In this document: piece by piece, positions 1 through 8,390 of the stretch | Numbering within the stretch: the first letter of the stretch is position 1 | Layout: every line of letters starts with the position of its first letter | Assembly: GCF_042653765.1 (NCBI RefSeq) | Contig: NZ_JBHSEZ010000004.1 | Span: 1-64,000 of the forward strand | Direction: 5' to 3' | Source of the DNA: Castellaniella denitrificans | GTDB lineage: Bacteria > Pseudomonadota > Gammaproteobacteria > Burkholderiales > Burkholderiaceae_B | DNA length: 64,000 bases | Translations under genes and position numbers: made by a program | The notes under the pieces: generated by a model | The model's input: the letters and a program-made list of their open reading frames with translations, nothing else | What the model was told of the DNA's origin: nothing | The model's database searches: none

Positions 1-3000
1 ACAGCGTCTTGGAGGCGATGTCCCCATCAGCATCCTTCACGGCAAATACAAAATTGTCCGTTCCGCCCACATGCGGCTTGGCCGTGTACACGTAGCTGCC
101 GTCGGCGGCAATCACCAGCGTCCCGTACTGGCCCACGATGGTGTTCACCGCGCCATGGGTCAGCGTCTGATCCACGCCATTGACCGTCACCTTCGCACCG
201 ACCCCGGCACCATCATCCGCGCCGAAGCCGAAGTCGAAAGTCCCGCTCGCCGTCGCCGGCGTCGACTGGCCCGAAACGACGCTCAGGTCGCCGCCCACGC
301 TGACGCTGGGGACGCCGTCCTGGATCGTGACCGTCAAATCGCCGCTTGCACTGCCGCTGTGATCATCGGACACCGTGATCGGCACGTCGAAGCCGAGCGC
401 GCCATCGGTGCTGGAGCCCTGGACGCCATGATCGACCGGGCCAAGCAGCGTGACCGTGTAGTGCTGGGTGCCGTCGGAATCCAGGCTGCCCAAGATGATC
501 TTGACGATCTCCTTCCCGCCGGCCGCCCCGACCAGCTCAGTCCCCGCTCCGTTCAGCGCCCACGTAATGTCCACGCCACCAGACTTCAAGCCGGGATCCT
601 TGTCGCCCGACAGATCGCCCAACTTGATGGTCAGCGCGTCGCCGGCATCGGGATCGGTCGCCTTGAACGTACCCGACCAGGACGTCCCGGCATCGCCGGA
701 CAAATCGTTCTCAGCGACCAGGGCATTGCTGTCGCTCAGGTCCAGGACCGGCGCGTGATTGAGTTCCGGCAGGCCGATGGTGATCCGACCGACCGACGGA
801 TCGCCGTCGGCGTCGGTGACCGTGTAGGAGGCCGGCAGCGCATCCAGGTGGTCGCCGTTCGCATCGGTCAGGGATTTGTACTCGAAGAATTCCCACTTCC
901 CGGTCGCGGGCGACAGGATCAGCTGGAAGGCCAACTCACCGTTGACCATCCCGTTCAGCACGGTACCGTTGCCATCCATCGTCGTCTGGACCGCCTGACC
1001 ATCCGCATAGATCGTGCCCGCCGCCGGCGCATTCCACTGGGCGCCGCCGGCGCCGTCGGCGCCGTACTGGTAGTCAAGCTGACCCGTGCCGTAGGCCAGG
1101 GCCTGCGGCAGTTCGGAACCGCCGAAGGTGATGCTCTTGACGGCGAAGTCACTGTTGTCGCTGAAATTGGTGTTGCCGTTGCTGGTCGCCCGGAACACCA
1201 GCGTGTCGAAGCCGCCGAAGCCATTGGCGTTGAAATCCGCCGCGTAGTTGCCGGACCCGGCGTTGGAATCGAAGGCCTGCTCGCCGACCTTTTCACCGCC
1301 CCGCCAGAACTCCACGATTCCGGATTCGAGTTCGCCGCCGAACATGACGGAGAATTCCACATGGGCGCTGTAGGCGACCTTGCCGTCCTGCAGGGCGACG
1401 GTCAGGGTTTCGGAAGCGCTGCTGCCATCCGCAAAATTCCGGAAATCGACTTCGCCCGGCAGGGCGTGGTAGGGCTCGCCATTGCTCATGACGCCCAAGC
1501 CGTTCTCAGTCTGGAGCACATTGGCGCTCGTCAAGGTGGAATCCGTCGCCGTCGAGAAGCCCTGCCCCGTCACCGTGATGGCGCCATCATTGAAGCCCAG
1601 CAAGGTGCCAACGGAATCCCCCGTGAAGTCCACCTTCCCGACGTAGACGTCCGGAATGCCGGTCAGGCCGGCGGAGCCCTGCGCGTCGGGGGTGCTCACG
1701 TAGGGGCTGTCGTCCTCGACGCGCACGGTGATGGAGGAATCCACCACCCCACCATGGCCATCATCGACCGTGATCGGAACGTTCAGGTTCAGGACGTCTT
1801 CGGCCGCGTCGGTCGTGATCGGATGGTCGATGGCGCCCTTCAGCGTCACCGTGTAGTCGTAATGCCCATCGAGGCCGGGCGTCAGGTCGATCTGGATGAT
1901 TTCACGATAATCGTCCTGGCCGGGCGTGCCGACATAGCCGGTCAGCGCATGGCCGCCAGCGTCGGCGGCCCACTGGATGTCCACGCCATGCGATTGCAGC
2001 GCACCGGCATAGCCGGCGGGATGCGTCGGGCTGGCCGCCGTCACGCCCGTACCCAGCGTCACGGTCGGCGTATCCCCATCCACGTCCGCGACGGTGAATG
2101 ATCCTGACGCCGCGGGGTTGTCGGTCTGGTCGCCGCTGGGGAGATCATTGCCATGGCCGGCGATACCGTCGTCGTAGTTGCCGCCGGCCGCCGTCAGGCC
2201 TTCCTCGGAGACGGCCACGTGACCGCCATCCTGGCCGAACGTGATCGTGGGATCGTCGTTGGTGCCCTTGATGTGAATGGTCAGCGCGGCTTGCGACGTG
2301 TCGCCGTCATTGTCCGTCAGCGTGTACTTCAGGACGAAGTCCTTGACCTGGCCTTCAGCCAGCGCCTGCGTGGCCGGCTTGGAGCTGTCCAGCACGAAGG
2401 TCCAACCTCCGGCGGGACCCAGCACCAGCGTGCCGTACTGCGACAAATCGGCCTGCGTCGCCGCGTTGTCGCCGGCGTTCCAGGCGAAGCCGTCGAGCAG
2501 ATCGTTCGGGCCGTCCGCGCCCCAGCCGGTGTCATTCAGGAGCACATTGCCCCCCAGGACCGCGGCATGGCCATGCGCGTCCTCGGTCACCGTGCCGCCG
2601 TTGTCATTGGCCGCCAGCGGGCTGTCGTCCTCGATGCTGACATTCAGATTGCCCGTGGTCGTGGTGTGGCCATCCGACACCAGGATCGGCACCCCCACAT
2701 TCAGAGCGTCTTCGATACTCGTATTCGGATGATCGATCGGCGCCAGCAATTTTACGTCGTACGAATAGAAACCATCATGGTTGTCGTGCAGCGTGATCTT
2801 GATCACGTCCTCGCCAACCAGTTTGCCGCCCACCCGGCCTGTCAGCGTCTGGCCGTCGCTGGACAGCACCCAATGCACAGTCTGGTCGTTCGAGGTCAGG
2901 GTTTCGGACGGCGTACCCAGCTTCACCGTCAGCACATCGCCCGCGTCCGCATCGTGGACCGTGAACGTGCCGCCGTCCGTGGCGCTGTTGGTCGTGTCCG

Positions 3001-4558
3001 AGGTGCCGGTGCCATCCGGAATGCCATCGCCATGCGGCGGCAGCGGGAACGGGAACAGAGCCCCTCGCAGCCCTTCTTCCGAGACCGCCGCGTTCGCGTT
3101 GGCGCCGTTGTCGCCACCGAAGGTGATCGTCGGCACGTCGTTCGCGCCCTTGACGACGACCGTCAGGGTTGCCGTCGAGGTATCGCCGTCCGCATCGGTC
3201 AGCGTATAGGAGAAAACATCATTGGCGGTCTTGTCCTGCCCCAGGGCCTGCACGGCGGCATGGCGCTCGTCGGCCGGATCGCTGACCAGGGTATAGGTGT
3301 AGGAGCCATCTTCATTCAGGATCAGGTCGCCATAGGCGCCATGAATGACGGCGCCCACGCCACCGCTGACGTCCGCGCCCAGGCTGTCGCCGGCCTGGAC
3401 TCCCGATACGGGGGTCGGGTCGACGCCCAGCGCATCGGCATTGTCTCCGGGCCCGGTATCGCCCGCTTCGCCATCGCCCTTGACGACGTTCCCCACGGCG
3501 ACCAAGGCGGCATCCTCGGTCACGTTGGCCGTGTCGGAGACGGCGGCCGGCGCCGTATCCGTGATGGCCGCGACGATGTCGCTGATGACGGAACGGCCCA
3601 GGCTATCGACCACGGTGACGCCGATGGAATCGGGCAGGTACTCCCCGATGGACGGGTCCGTGGCCGCGCCCGTGTGATCCTGCCAGCCGTCGGACACGTA
3701 GCGATAGGTGACCGTGCCTGTGTCCTGGTTGTAGCCGGTCAAGGTCAGGACGCCCCGATCCGTATTGATGACGATGGGCGCGCCCGGCGTCGCCGCGACG
3801 AGTTCGGCCAGGGTCACCGTCAGGGAAGCGGCCGGGGGCGCGGCATCGCCGCCGGCCGTGCCGGTTTCGCCCGCGAAATTGAACACCAAGGCGGCCAGGC
3901 CGGCCGGCGCCGAAAAGGAAAAGACTCCCTCGACACCCGTGGTTGTGTCGGCTTCGCCGATGTTGAAGGTGCCCGGCACGATCGTCGGATCCTGGCCGTC
4001 ACCGCCCGGATTGTCATTACGATCCGGGATGTCCAGCGTCGGCCCCGCCGGAACCAGTGGAGCCGTATCGTCCGCTATGGCGGCGACGCCGCCCAGTTGC
4101 ACGAATTCAGGCGTCTCCACGCCCGGGCGCGGGTAGGCCAGGCCCAGGGGCGTAGTGGTTTCCGTGATGCTGGCCAGGCGCGTGAAGCTGTCGCCGCCGC
4201 CACCGCCGCCGGTCAGCACCGCCGCGGTCGGATCCAGGATGGCGAACGGGTCCTGGCCCGCATCCAGCGCGGCCAGCACCTGGTCGACCACCGGGTCGGC
4301 CGGGGGCGTCACGGCGTTGTCCGCCGGCTGCGGCTGCGCCGCGGCCAGGTCGTCGGTGACCAGTATGTCGGTGTTCTGGCCCACGATCACCGGCGGCACG
4401 CCGGTGGCCTGCAGGGTCACGCTGGCGCCCTCGTCCGTCATGATGTGCGCGTTGACAGGCACGCGCATGCCTTCGTGCAAGGCGACCATCGTGCCGTCGG
4501 ATGCGCGCATCCAAGCCTTGCCGGTGACATGGGTGATCAGGACGGTATCGGTAGCCAT
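1..4558 (-). CDS. Giant LapA/BrtA-type surface adhesin, N-terminal part (partial)
   Basis: The minus-strand frame is open from an ATG at 4558 to the window edge, giving about 1519 residues of the N-terminus of a much larger protein. Residues 1-130 look like the retention module of type I secreted adhesins. They end in DPTAAV followed by a glycine run (about 4205-4235), where TAAV fits the di-alanine site cut by LapG-type proteases. After it come long tandem VCBS/Ig-like repeats with recurring motifs such as VEDDSP, YTLTDNDGDTS and NDDPTITFG. By family knowledge such proteins stay threaded in the TolC-like pore at the outer membrane and mediate attachment and biofilm until cleaved. The dedicated exporter genes lie at 7.0-12.4 kb. 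The C-terminal RTX and secretion signal must lie outside the window. I read no internal stop codon. Confidence 0.88.
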   Translation of the reverse strand, partial: MATDTVLITHVTGKAWMRASDGTMVALHEGMRVPVNAHIMTDEGASVTLQATGVPPVIVGQNTDILVTDDLAAAQPQPADNAVTPPADPVVDQVLAALDAGQDPFAILDPTAAVLTGGGGGGDSFTRLASITETTTPLGLAYPRPGVETPEFVQLGGVAAIADDTAPLVPAGPTLDIPDRNDNPGGDGQDPTIVPGTFNIGEADTTTGVEGVFSFSAPAGLAALVFNFAGETGTAGGDAAPPAASLTVTLAELVAATPGAPIVINTDRGVLTLTGYNQDTGTVTYRYVSDGWQDHTGAATDPSIGEYLPDSIGVTVVDSLGRSVISDIVAAITDTAPAAVSDTANVTEDAALVAVGNVVKGDGEAGDTGPGDNADALGVDPTPVSGVQAGDSLGADVSGGVGAVIHGAYGDLILNEDGSYTYTLVSDPADERHAAVQALGQDKTANDVFSYTLTDADGDTSTATLTVVVKGANDVPTITFGGDNGANANAAVSEEGLRGALFPFPLPPHGDGIPDGTGTSDTTNSATDGGTFTVHDADAGDVLTVKLGTPSETLTSNDQTVHWVLSSDGQTLTGRVGGKLVGEDVIKITLHDNHDGFYSYDVKLLAPIDHPNTSIEDALNVGVPILVSDGHTTTTGNLNVSIEDDSPLAANDNGGTVTEDAHGHAAVLGGNVLLNDTGWGADGPNDLLDGFAWNAGDNAATQADLSQYGTLVLGPAGGWTFVLDSSKPATQALAEGQVKDFVLKYTLTDNDGDTSQAALTIHIKGTNDDPTITFGQDGGHVAVSEEGLTAAGGNYDDGIAGHGNDLPSGDQTDNPAASGSFTVADVDGDTPTVTLGTGVTAASPTHPAGYAGALQSHGVDIQWAADAGGHALTGYVGTPGQDDYREIIQIDLTPGLDGHYDYTVTLKGAIDHPITTDAAEDVLNLNVPITVDDGHGGVVDSSITVRVEDDSPYVSTPDAQGSAGLTGIPDVYVGKVDFTGDSVGTLLGFNDGAITVTGQGFSTATDSTLTSANVLQTENGLGVMSNGEPYHALPGEVDFRNFADGSSASETLTVALQDGKVAYSAHVEFSVMFGGELESGIVEFWRGGEKVGEQAFDSNAGSGNYAADFNANGFGGFDTLVFRATSNGNTNFSDNSDFAVKSITFGGSELPQALAYGTGQLDYQYGADGAGGAQWNAPAAGTIYADGQAVQTTMDGNGTVLNGMVNGELAFQLILSPATGKWEFFEYKSLTDANGDHLDALPASYTVTDADGDPSVGRITIGLPELNHAPVLDLSDSNALVAENDLSGDAGTSWSGTFKATDPDAGDALTIKLGDLSGDKDPGLKSGGVDITWALNGAGTELVGAAGGKEIVKIILGSLDSDGTQHYTVTLLGPVDHGVQGSSTDGALGFDVPITVSDDHSGSASGDLTVTIQDGVPSVSVGGDLSVVSGQSTPATASGTFDFGFGADDGAGVGAKVTVNGVDQTLTHGAVNTIVGQYGTLVIAADGSYVYTAKPHVGGTDNFVFAVKDADGDIASKTL

Positions 4559-4698
4559 GGTGGAGTCCCCAGTGGTGAATTCGGTGGCGCCGGCCGGCGC
4601 GGAAAGCGCGCAGCGACGGCGATCATGTGTCGGGATACTACGCGCGTGGCGGTGGACTTCGTATTGGCGGAAAAGACAACAAATATCAAGAAACCGCC

Positions 4699-4723
4699 TA
4701 GGGAAAACACGGAGGGTTCCCTA
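4699..4723. promoter_or_regulatory. Inverted repeat upstream of the adhesin gene, candidate operator
   Basis: TAGGGAA (4699-4705) and TTCCCTA (4717-4723) form a perfect 7-bp dyad with an 11-bp spacer, about 140 bp upstream of the adhesin start. The DNA between it and the start is AT-richer than the surroundings. The dyad is visible; a role as binding site, for instance for the LuxR-type regulator at 6341, is inference. Confidence 0.4.
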
Positions 4724-4734
4724 ATGGCGAGGCA

Positions 4735-4756
4735 GAAAAATCCCGCCGTGGCGGGA
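4735..4756 (-). terminator. Rho-independent terminator upstream of the adhesin gene
   Basis: Read on the minus strand, a 7-bp GC-rich stem (4741-4747 paired with 4750-4756, 2-nt loop) is followed directly by five T residues (4740-4736). It would stop minus-strand transcripts from the Rpn-like gene before the adhesin, so the adhesin probably has its own promoter between 4559 and 4735. Confidence 0.6.
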
Positions 4757-4832
4757 TGGGGAGGCCTACGGGGGAGTCGGCGAAGCCATGGATACGACCG
4801 GGCAGCGGTGCTTTGGCGCGGACGACCGGAGC

Positions 4833-5069
4833 ATGGAAATATCTGTGAACGTACCAGAGCTGACGGACGGCTGGTTCCAGCACGCCGAACAGCATGACGG
4901 CGATCAGATCGTCCGACGCGGGCGGCCGAAATCAGCTGCGCCCAGCGTGTCCATCAGCCTGCGTATCCCCCCGGACGTGCTGGATCGCAGGAAAAGTTCC
5001 GGGCCTGGGTGGCAGACGCGCATGGTGGCATCGTTCAAGAGCCACGCGCCCAAAAGCAAGCACGCCTGA
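4833..5069 (+). CDS. Orphan BrnA-like antitoxin
   Basis: This 78-residue protein carries the hallmarks of BrnA antitoxins: an N-terminal PELTDGWFQHA segment, then RRGRPKS, then a ribbon-helix-helix-like stretch with LRIPPDVLD and SGPGWQTRM. By family knowledge BrnA neutralises the BrnT ribonuclease and represses the brnTA operon, with brnT just upstream. Here the upstream DNA (4559-4832) holds only the adhesin start and a terminator, so no toxin is present. The start at 4833 was chosen because similarity begins there; an in-frame ATG at 4788 is possible. The core is slightly degenerate (DRRKSSGP). The gene converges on the Rpn-like gene with a 20-bp gap. It may be a remnant or a solitary regulator. 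Confidence 0.6.
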   Translation: MEISVNVPELTDGWFQHAEQHDGDQIVRRGRPKSAAPSVSISLRIPPDVLDRRKSSGPGWQTRMVASFKSHAPKSKHA

Positions 5070-5089
5070 CACGGCTGACAGCAGGGCGA

Positions 5090-6217
5090 TCAGTCGCGGA
5101 AGACGTCTTCCAGCGTCGTGGCGTCCACGAAGTTCAGCGACCAGGTTTCCAGGTCGGCGGATTGGGCGGACTGGATACGTTGCGTGGTTTTGGCGTCCAC
5201 CGGGCCGAAGCGGCGCTCGATCTGGCGCAGCAGGAGCTTGGCCTGGCCTTTGACCTCGCCCAGGGCTTCGCCCTTTTCCATCCCCAGACGCTCGATGACT
5301 AGCGTATAACCCATCTTTCGCTCCTGTTTGATGCGTTGCAGCGCCGCCGCATAGGCCGGTTCCACGTCCTTGGGCAGCCGCAGCATCCATTCGATCAGCC
5401 GCAGCAGCGACCGGATCTGGTCACGCGTATAGCCGTATTCGTACAGCAGCCGCGCCAGCGAAAGGGTCGGCCCGACCCGCTGCGCCCCGTGGTGCCGCAG
5501 GGCCTGCAGCTGCGCCATGATCACCACCGCAAACGGATTCGTGCGGGCCAGTGATGCCAGTGCCTTCCAGCGACCCAGCCACTGGGATAAGTGTACGATG
5601 GGAAAGGAAAAACTCACACCCTGACCGAGGAATTCGCGCCGGTATTCCAGGTGATCCGGCCCCGAACGGCTGGCGACCAGGATGCACAGGCTGAACAGGG
5701 CGGGCGGGGGCTGTCCGGCCTGGGCGCTGAGCATTTCGTGCCGGTCTTCGATACGCGTCCGGTAGCGGTACATGCGATGCGTGATCCGGGCGGTTGCCTG
5801 GGGGCCCGTGTCGCCGCCCTGCACCTCGACGTGAACCAGGACCCAGGCGTCGGCGCCGTCCCGGTGGCGGACCTGGACCAATTTGTCAGCATACAGACGG
5901 CCGTCGCCGGGGGGACCGTCCGGGACTTCGATCGCCTGCAGTTCCTTGTCCAGGAACACCGGGGCGGCCGTCCAGTCGATGACCGCGTACAGATCGGGGG
6001 CCAACAGGATCAGCGCCTCAGAAAAATAGCGCTCGAGCGCGTCCTTCCAGGGACTGTCGTGGTCGTCCTTGACCGGCGCAGCCGGCGATGAGGACGGTTC
6101 CGGTAGCAGCGCCTGACCGGGCTGCAGCGACAGCCGCTCTGTGTCAGGTCCGAGGGCACCGTCACACGGCAAGGCCGGGGCTACGGGCGCAACGGCGGAT
6201 CGCTTGCGAATGGACAT
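5090..6217 (-). CDS. Rpn-family PD-(D/E)XK nuclease with DUF4351 tail
   Basis: The protein has 375 residues. Its middle holds a transposase-like PD-(D/E)XK domain: an Asp in VIDWT (about residue 81) and the HVEVQ strand (about 127-131), which gives the E-x-Q catalytic signature of Rpn/YhgA proteins. The last 55 residues match DUF4351 (KLLLRQIERRFGP, then TLEDVF at the end). Rpn proteins are Mg-dependent DNA endonucleases linked to RecA-independent recombination and, in some cases, phage defence. The first 50 residues are proline-rich and probably disordered. The gene lies between the secretion operon and the adhesin, breaking an otherwise functional block, and probably arrived by insertion. 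The active site looks intact. Its biological role here is unknown. Confidence 0.78.
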   Translation of the reverse strand: MSIRKRSAVAPVAPALPCDGALGPDTERLSLQPGQALLPEPSSSPAAPVKDDHDSPWKDALERYFSEALILLAPDLYAVIDWTAAPVFLDKELQAIEVPDGPPGDGRLYADKLVQVRHRDGADAWVLVHVEVQGGDTGPQATARITHRMYRYRTRIEDRHEMLSAQAGQPPPALFSLCILVASRSGPDHLEYRREFLGQGVSFSFPIVHLSQWLGRWKALASLARTNPFAVVIMAQLQALRHHGAQRVGPTLSLARLLYEYGYTRDQIRSLLRLIEWMLRLPKDVEPAYAAALQRIKQERKMGYTLVIERLGMEKGEALGEVKGQAKLLLRQIERRFGPVDAKTTQRIQSAQSADLETWSLNFVDATTLEDVFRD

Positions 6218-6340
6218 GGCGGGCTTCCGGATGCAGGAAGCCCCATTCTGGTGATGATGCGCCAGCCCCGCCAGACTGGAATCTACGGACGGATGGAAAG
6301 GTCACGCCAGGACTTTCCCACTCCCGTCAAAGCCCGCCGG

Positions 6341-7015
6341 CTATGCCGGATCCGTGGAAGCGGTGCTTTCCTGGCCCACGCCGCGCGGCGTCGCCTGCGC
6401 GGCGTGCTGGTCGATACCGTGCACCCGCAGGGCCAGCATCAGGCGGTCGGTGACGCCCAGCTTCTCGAAGATGGCGGAGATGTGCGCGCGCACGGTGCGC
6501 TCGGTGATGCCCAGGCTGTCGGCGATGGACTGGTTGGAATGGCCCAGGGCGACGTAGCGGGCCACGTCGCGCTCGCGCACGGTCAGGTCGCGCGCCCAAT
6601 CCTGGCTGGACTCGGGCGAGGCCTGGCCGATCTGGCTGAGCATGCGCGACAGCATGCCCTTGCCCACCCAGATCTCGCCGCCCATGACGTGGCGCAGGAC
6701 GCGGTCCAGGCCGGTGACCGGCATGTAGGCGTGCACGTAGCCGGCGGCCCCCGCGACCAGGGCGCGCTGGCCCTCGGGGTCTCCGGGGTGGGTGCTGGCG
6801 ACGACGACCTGCAGGCCCGCCGGCACGTCCGGCACATCCGATCCGGCCTTGGGCAGCAGGCGGGCGTCCATGACGGCCAGCACGCCGCGCCGGCCCCAGG
6901 GCACCAGGTCGGACAGGCGGTGCCCGCGCGCGGGCGCCCAATTCATTCCGTCCAGCCCGGCCCAATGCCGGTACAGGGCATCGTCGGCGGTCAACAGCAG
7001 AACCGGTATCGTCAT
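6341..7015 (-). CDS. LuxR-family regulator with atypical receiver domain
   Basis: The 224-residue protein has an N-terminal receiver-like fold (VLLLTADD, then VMDARL with a possible phospho-acceptor Asp) and a C-terminal LuxR/FixJ helix-turn-helix (LTVRERDVARYVALGHSNQ to RTVRAHISAIFEKLGV). The Lys that normally follows the fourth receiver strand is missing: the segment reads GYVHAYMPV, so phosphorylation-dependent switching may be altered. I chose ATG 7015 because AAAGGA lies just upstream; a TTG at 7030 is the alternative. It is the last gene of the secretion operon, starting 11 bp after the HlyD-like stop. Control of the adhesin or its exporter is the natural inference; no cognate kinase is visible. 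Confidence 0.83.
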   Translation of the reverse strand: MTIPVLLLTADDALYRHWAGLDGMNWAPARGHRLSDLVPWGRRGVLAVMDARLLPKAGSDVPDVPAGLQVVVASTHPGDPEGQRALVAGAAGYVHAYMPVTGLDRVLRHVMGGEIWVGKGMLSRMLSQIGQASPESSQDWARDLTVRERDVARYVALGHSNQSIADSLGITERTVRAHISAIFEKLGVTDRLMLALRVHGIDQHAAQATPRGVGQESTASTDPA

Positions 7016-7026
7016 TGCGAGTCCTT

Positions 7027-8388
7027 TCAACGTTCGCGGAAGGCGTTGGAATGCGCGCGCAGCACGGGTTTCAACAGATACTGCATCAGCGTGCGCTTGC
7101 CCGTCAGGATGTGGACCTCGGCCATCATCCCGGGGATGATGGGCCGTTCGTCGCTGCCGACGTAGGCGGTTTCCGTGCGGACCTTCACGATGTAATAGGA
7201 ATTTCCCTTTTCGTCGGTGATGGAATCGGCGCCGATTTCCTCGACGTGGCCCTGCAGGCCGCCGTAGATGGAGAAGTCGTAGGCCGTGAACTTGACTTCG
7301 GCCTTCTGACCGGGGTACAGGAAGCCGATGTCGCGCGGGTTGACCTTGACCTCCAGCAGCAGTGAATCGTCGGACGGCACGATTTCCATGATGTCCTTGC
7401 CGGGCTGGACCACGCCGCCCACCGTGTTGGCGGTCAGGGTCTTGACGGTGCCGTTGACCGGCGAGCGGATGTTGGACAGCGTCACGCGGTCGGCCAGGGC
7501 GACCTGGCTTTCCAGCAGGGCGGACAGCTTGGCGCGGGCGTCGGACAGGTCTGTGCGCGCCTGGTTGCGGAAGGTGACCTCGGTTTCCCTGAGCTTGGCC
7601 TCGGCTTCCTGGATGGAGGCCTGGATCTTGTCGATCTGGGCGGCGGCGGCCTTCTGCTCGCCGCAGAAGCGCGCCACGTCGCGCTGCAGGCGCAGCAGGT
7701 CCACCTGGGATACCGCGCCGCTGGAGAGCAGCGGCTTGGTCATGGAGTATTCGCGCGAGGCCAGGGCGCAGCTGGTGGCGGCCTGGTCGCGGTTGGCGAT
7801 GGTGGAACGCAGTTCCTGCTGGCGCTGGTTGAGCTGTTCCTGGGCGACTTCCAGGTTGGCCCGCAGCTCGCGGGTGCGGGCCTGCCAGACGTTGCGTTCC
7901 TGTTCGGCCAGGGCCGGGGCCTGCGCCTGGACGTCCTCGGGCGCCTGGTAGGGCGTGTCGTTGGCGATGGCCTCCAGGCGGGCGACCTTGGCCTTCAGGG
8001 CCAGGGCTTCGGCGCGGTTTTCCCCCAGGGACGAGGAATAGCGCGTGGGGTCGATGCGCAGCAGGACCTGTTCCTTGACGACCTTGTCGCCGGGGCGCAC
8101 CAGGATCTGCTGGACGACGCCGCCGTCCAGGCTCTGGATGACCTGGACCTGGCGCGAGGGCACGACCTTGCCCTCGCCGCGCACAACTTCGTCGATGTTG
8201 GCGGTCGAGGCCCAGGCGATCAGCACGCCTATCGTCAGCAGCGACATCCAGATCAACAAGCGCGAGCCGCGCGTGCGCTGCTGGCTGAGCGCCCAGGTGG
8301 CGTCGCCGATCATGTCGCCGCGCCCGCTCTCGTGCTTGGGGGCGAAAGAGCGCCGCAGGCCGGCGAGGAAATCTGGCAGCATTCCCAT
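7027..8388 (-). CDS. HlyD-family periplasmic adaptor of the type I secretion system (LapC-like)
   Basis: The 453-residue membrane fusion protein has a short cytoplasmic N-terminus, one transmembrane helix (about residues 44-62, LLIWMSLLTIGVLIAWA), a lipoyl half-motif (GKVVPSRQVQVIQSLDGG), a long coiled-coil hairpin (about 120-290, rich in Gln, Glu and Arg), a second lipoyl half (NIRSPVNGTVKTL) and a beta-barrel domain ending in the HlyD signature near GMMAEVHILTGKRT. It joins the inner-membrane ABC exporter to the TolC-like channel. It starts 2 bp after the transporter stop, with AGGAG upstream, so the two are translationally coupled. Length and domain order are normal for the family. Confidence 0.93.
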   Translation of the reverse strand: MGMLPDFLAGLRRSFAPKHESGRGDMIGDATWALSQQRTRGSRLLIWMSLLTIGVLIAWASTANIDEVVRGEGKVVPSRQVQVIQSLDGGVVQQILVRPGDKVVKEQVLLRIDPTRYSSSLGENRAEALALKAKVARLEAIANDTPYQAPEDVQAQAPALAEQERNVWQARTRELRANLEVAQEQLNQRQQELRSTIANRDQAATSCALASREYSMTKPLLSSGAVSQVDLLRLQRDVARFCGEQKAAAAQIDKIQASIQEAEAKLRETEVTFRNQARTDLSDARAKLSALLESQVALADRVTLSNIRSPVNGTVKTLTANTVGGVVQPGKDIMEIVPSDDSLLLEVKVNPRDIGFLYPGQKAEVKFTAYDFSIYGGLQGHVEEIGADSITDEKGNSYYIVKVRTETAYVGSDERPIIPGMMAEVHILTGKRTLMQYLLKPVLRAHSNAFRER

Positions 8389-8390
8389 CG

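Noticed and set aside
4561..4690. A complete -35/-10 promoter for the adhesin
   Set aside because: TTGATA is present at 4689-4684, but no -10 hexamer at 16-18 bp matches more than three consensus bases.
71..4897. Two long plus-strand open frames (about 676 and 914 codons)
   Set aside because: They lie antisense to the adhesin, whose minus frame carries VCBS repeats and a retention module. Their protein is Arg/Gly/His/Val-rich shadow composition with no domain.
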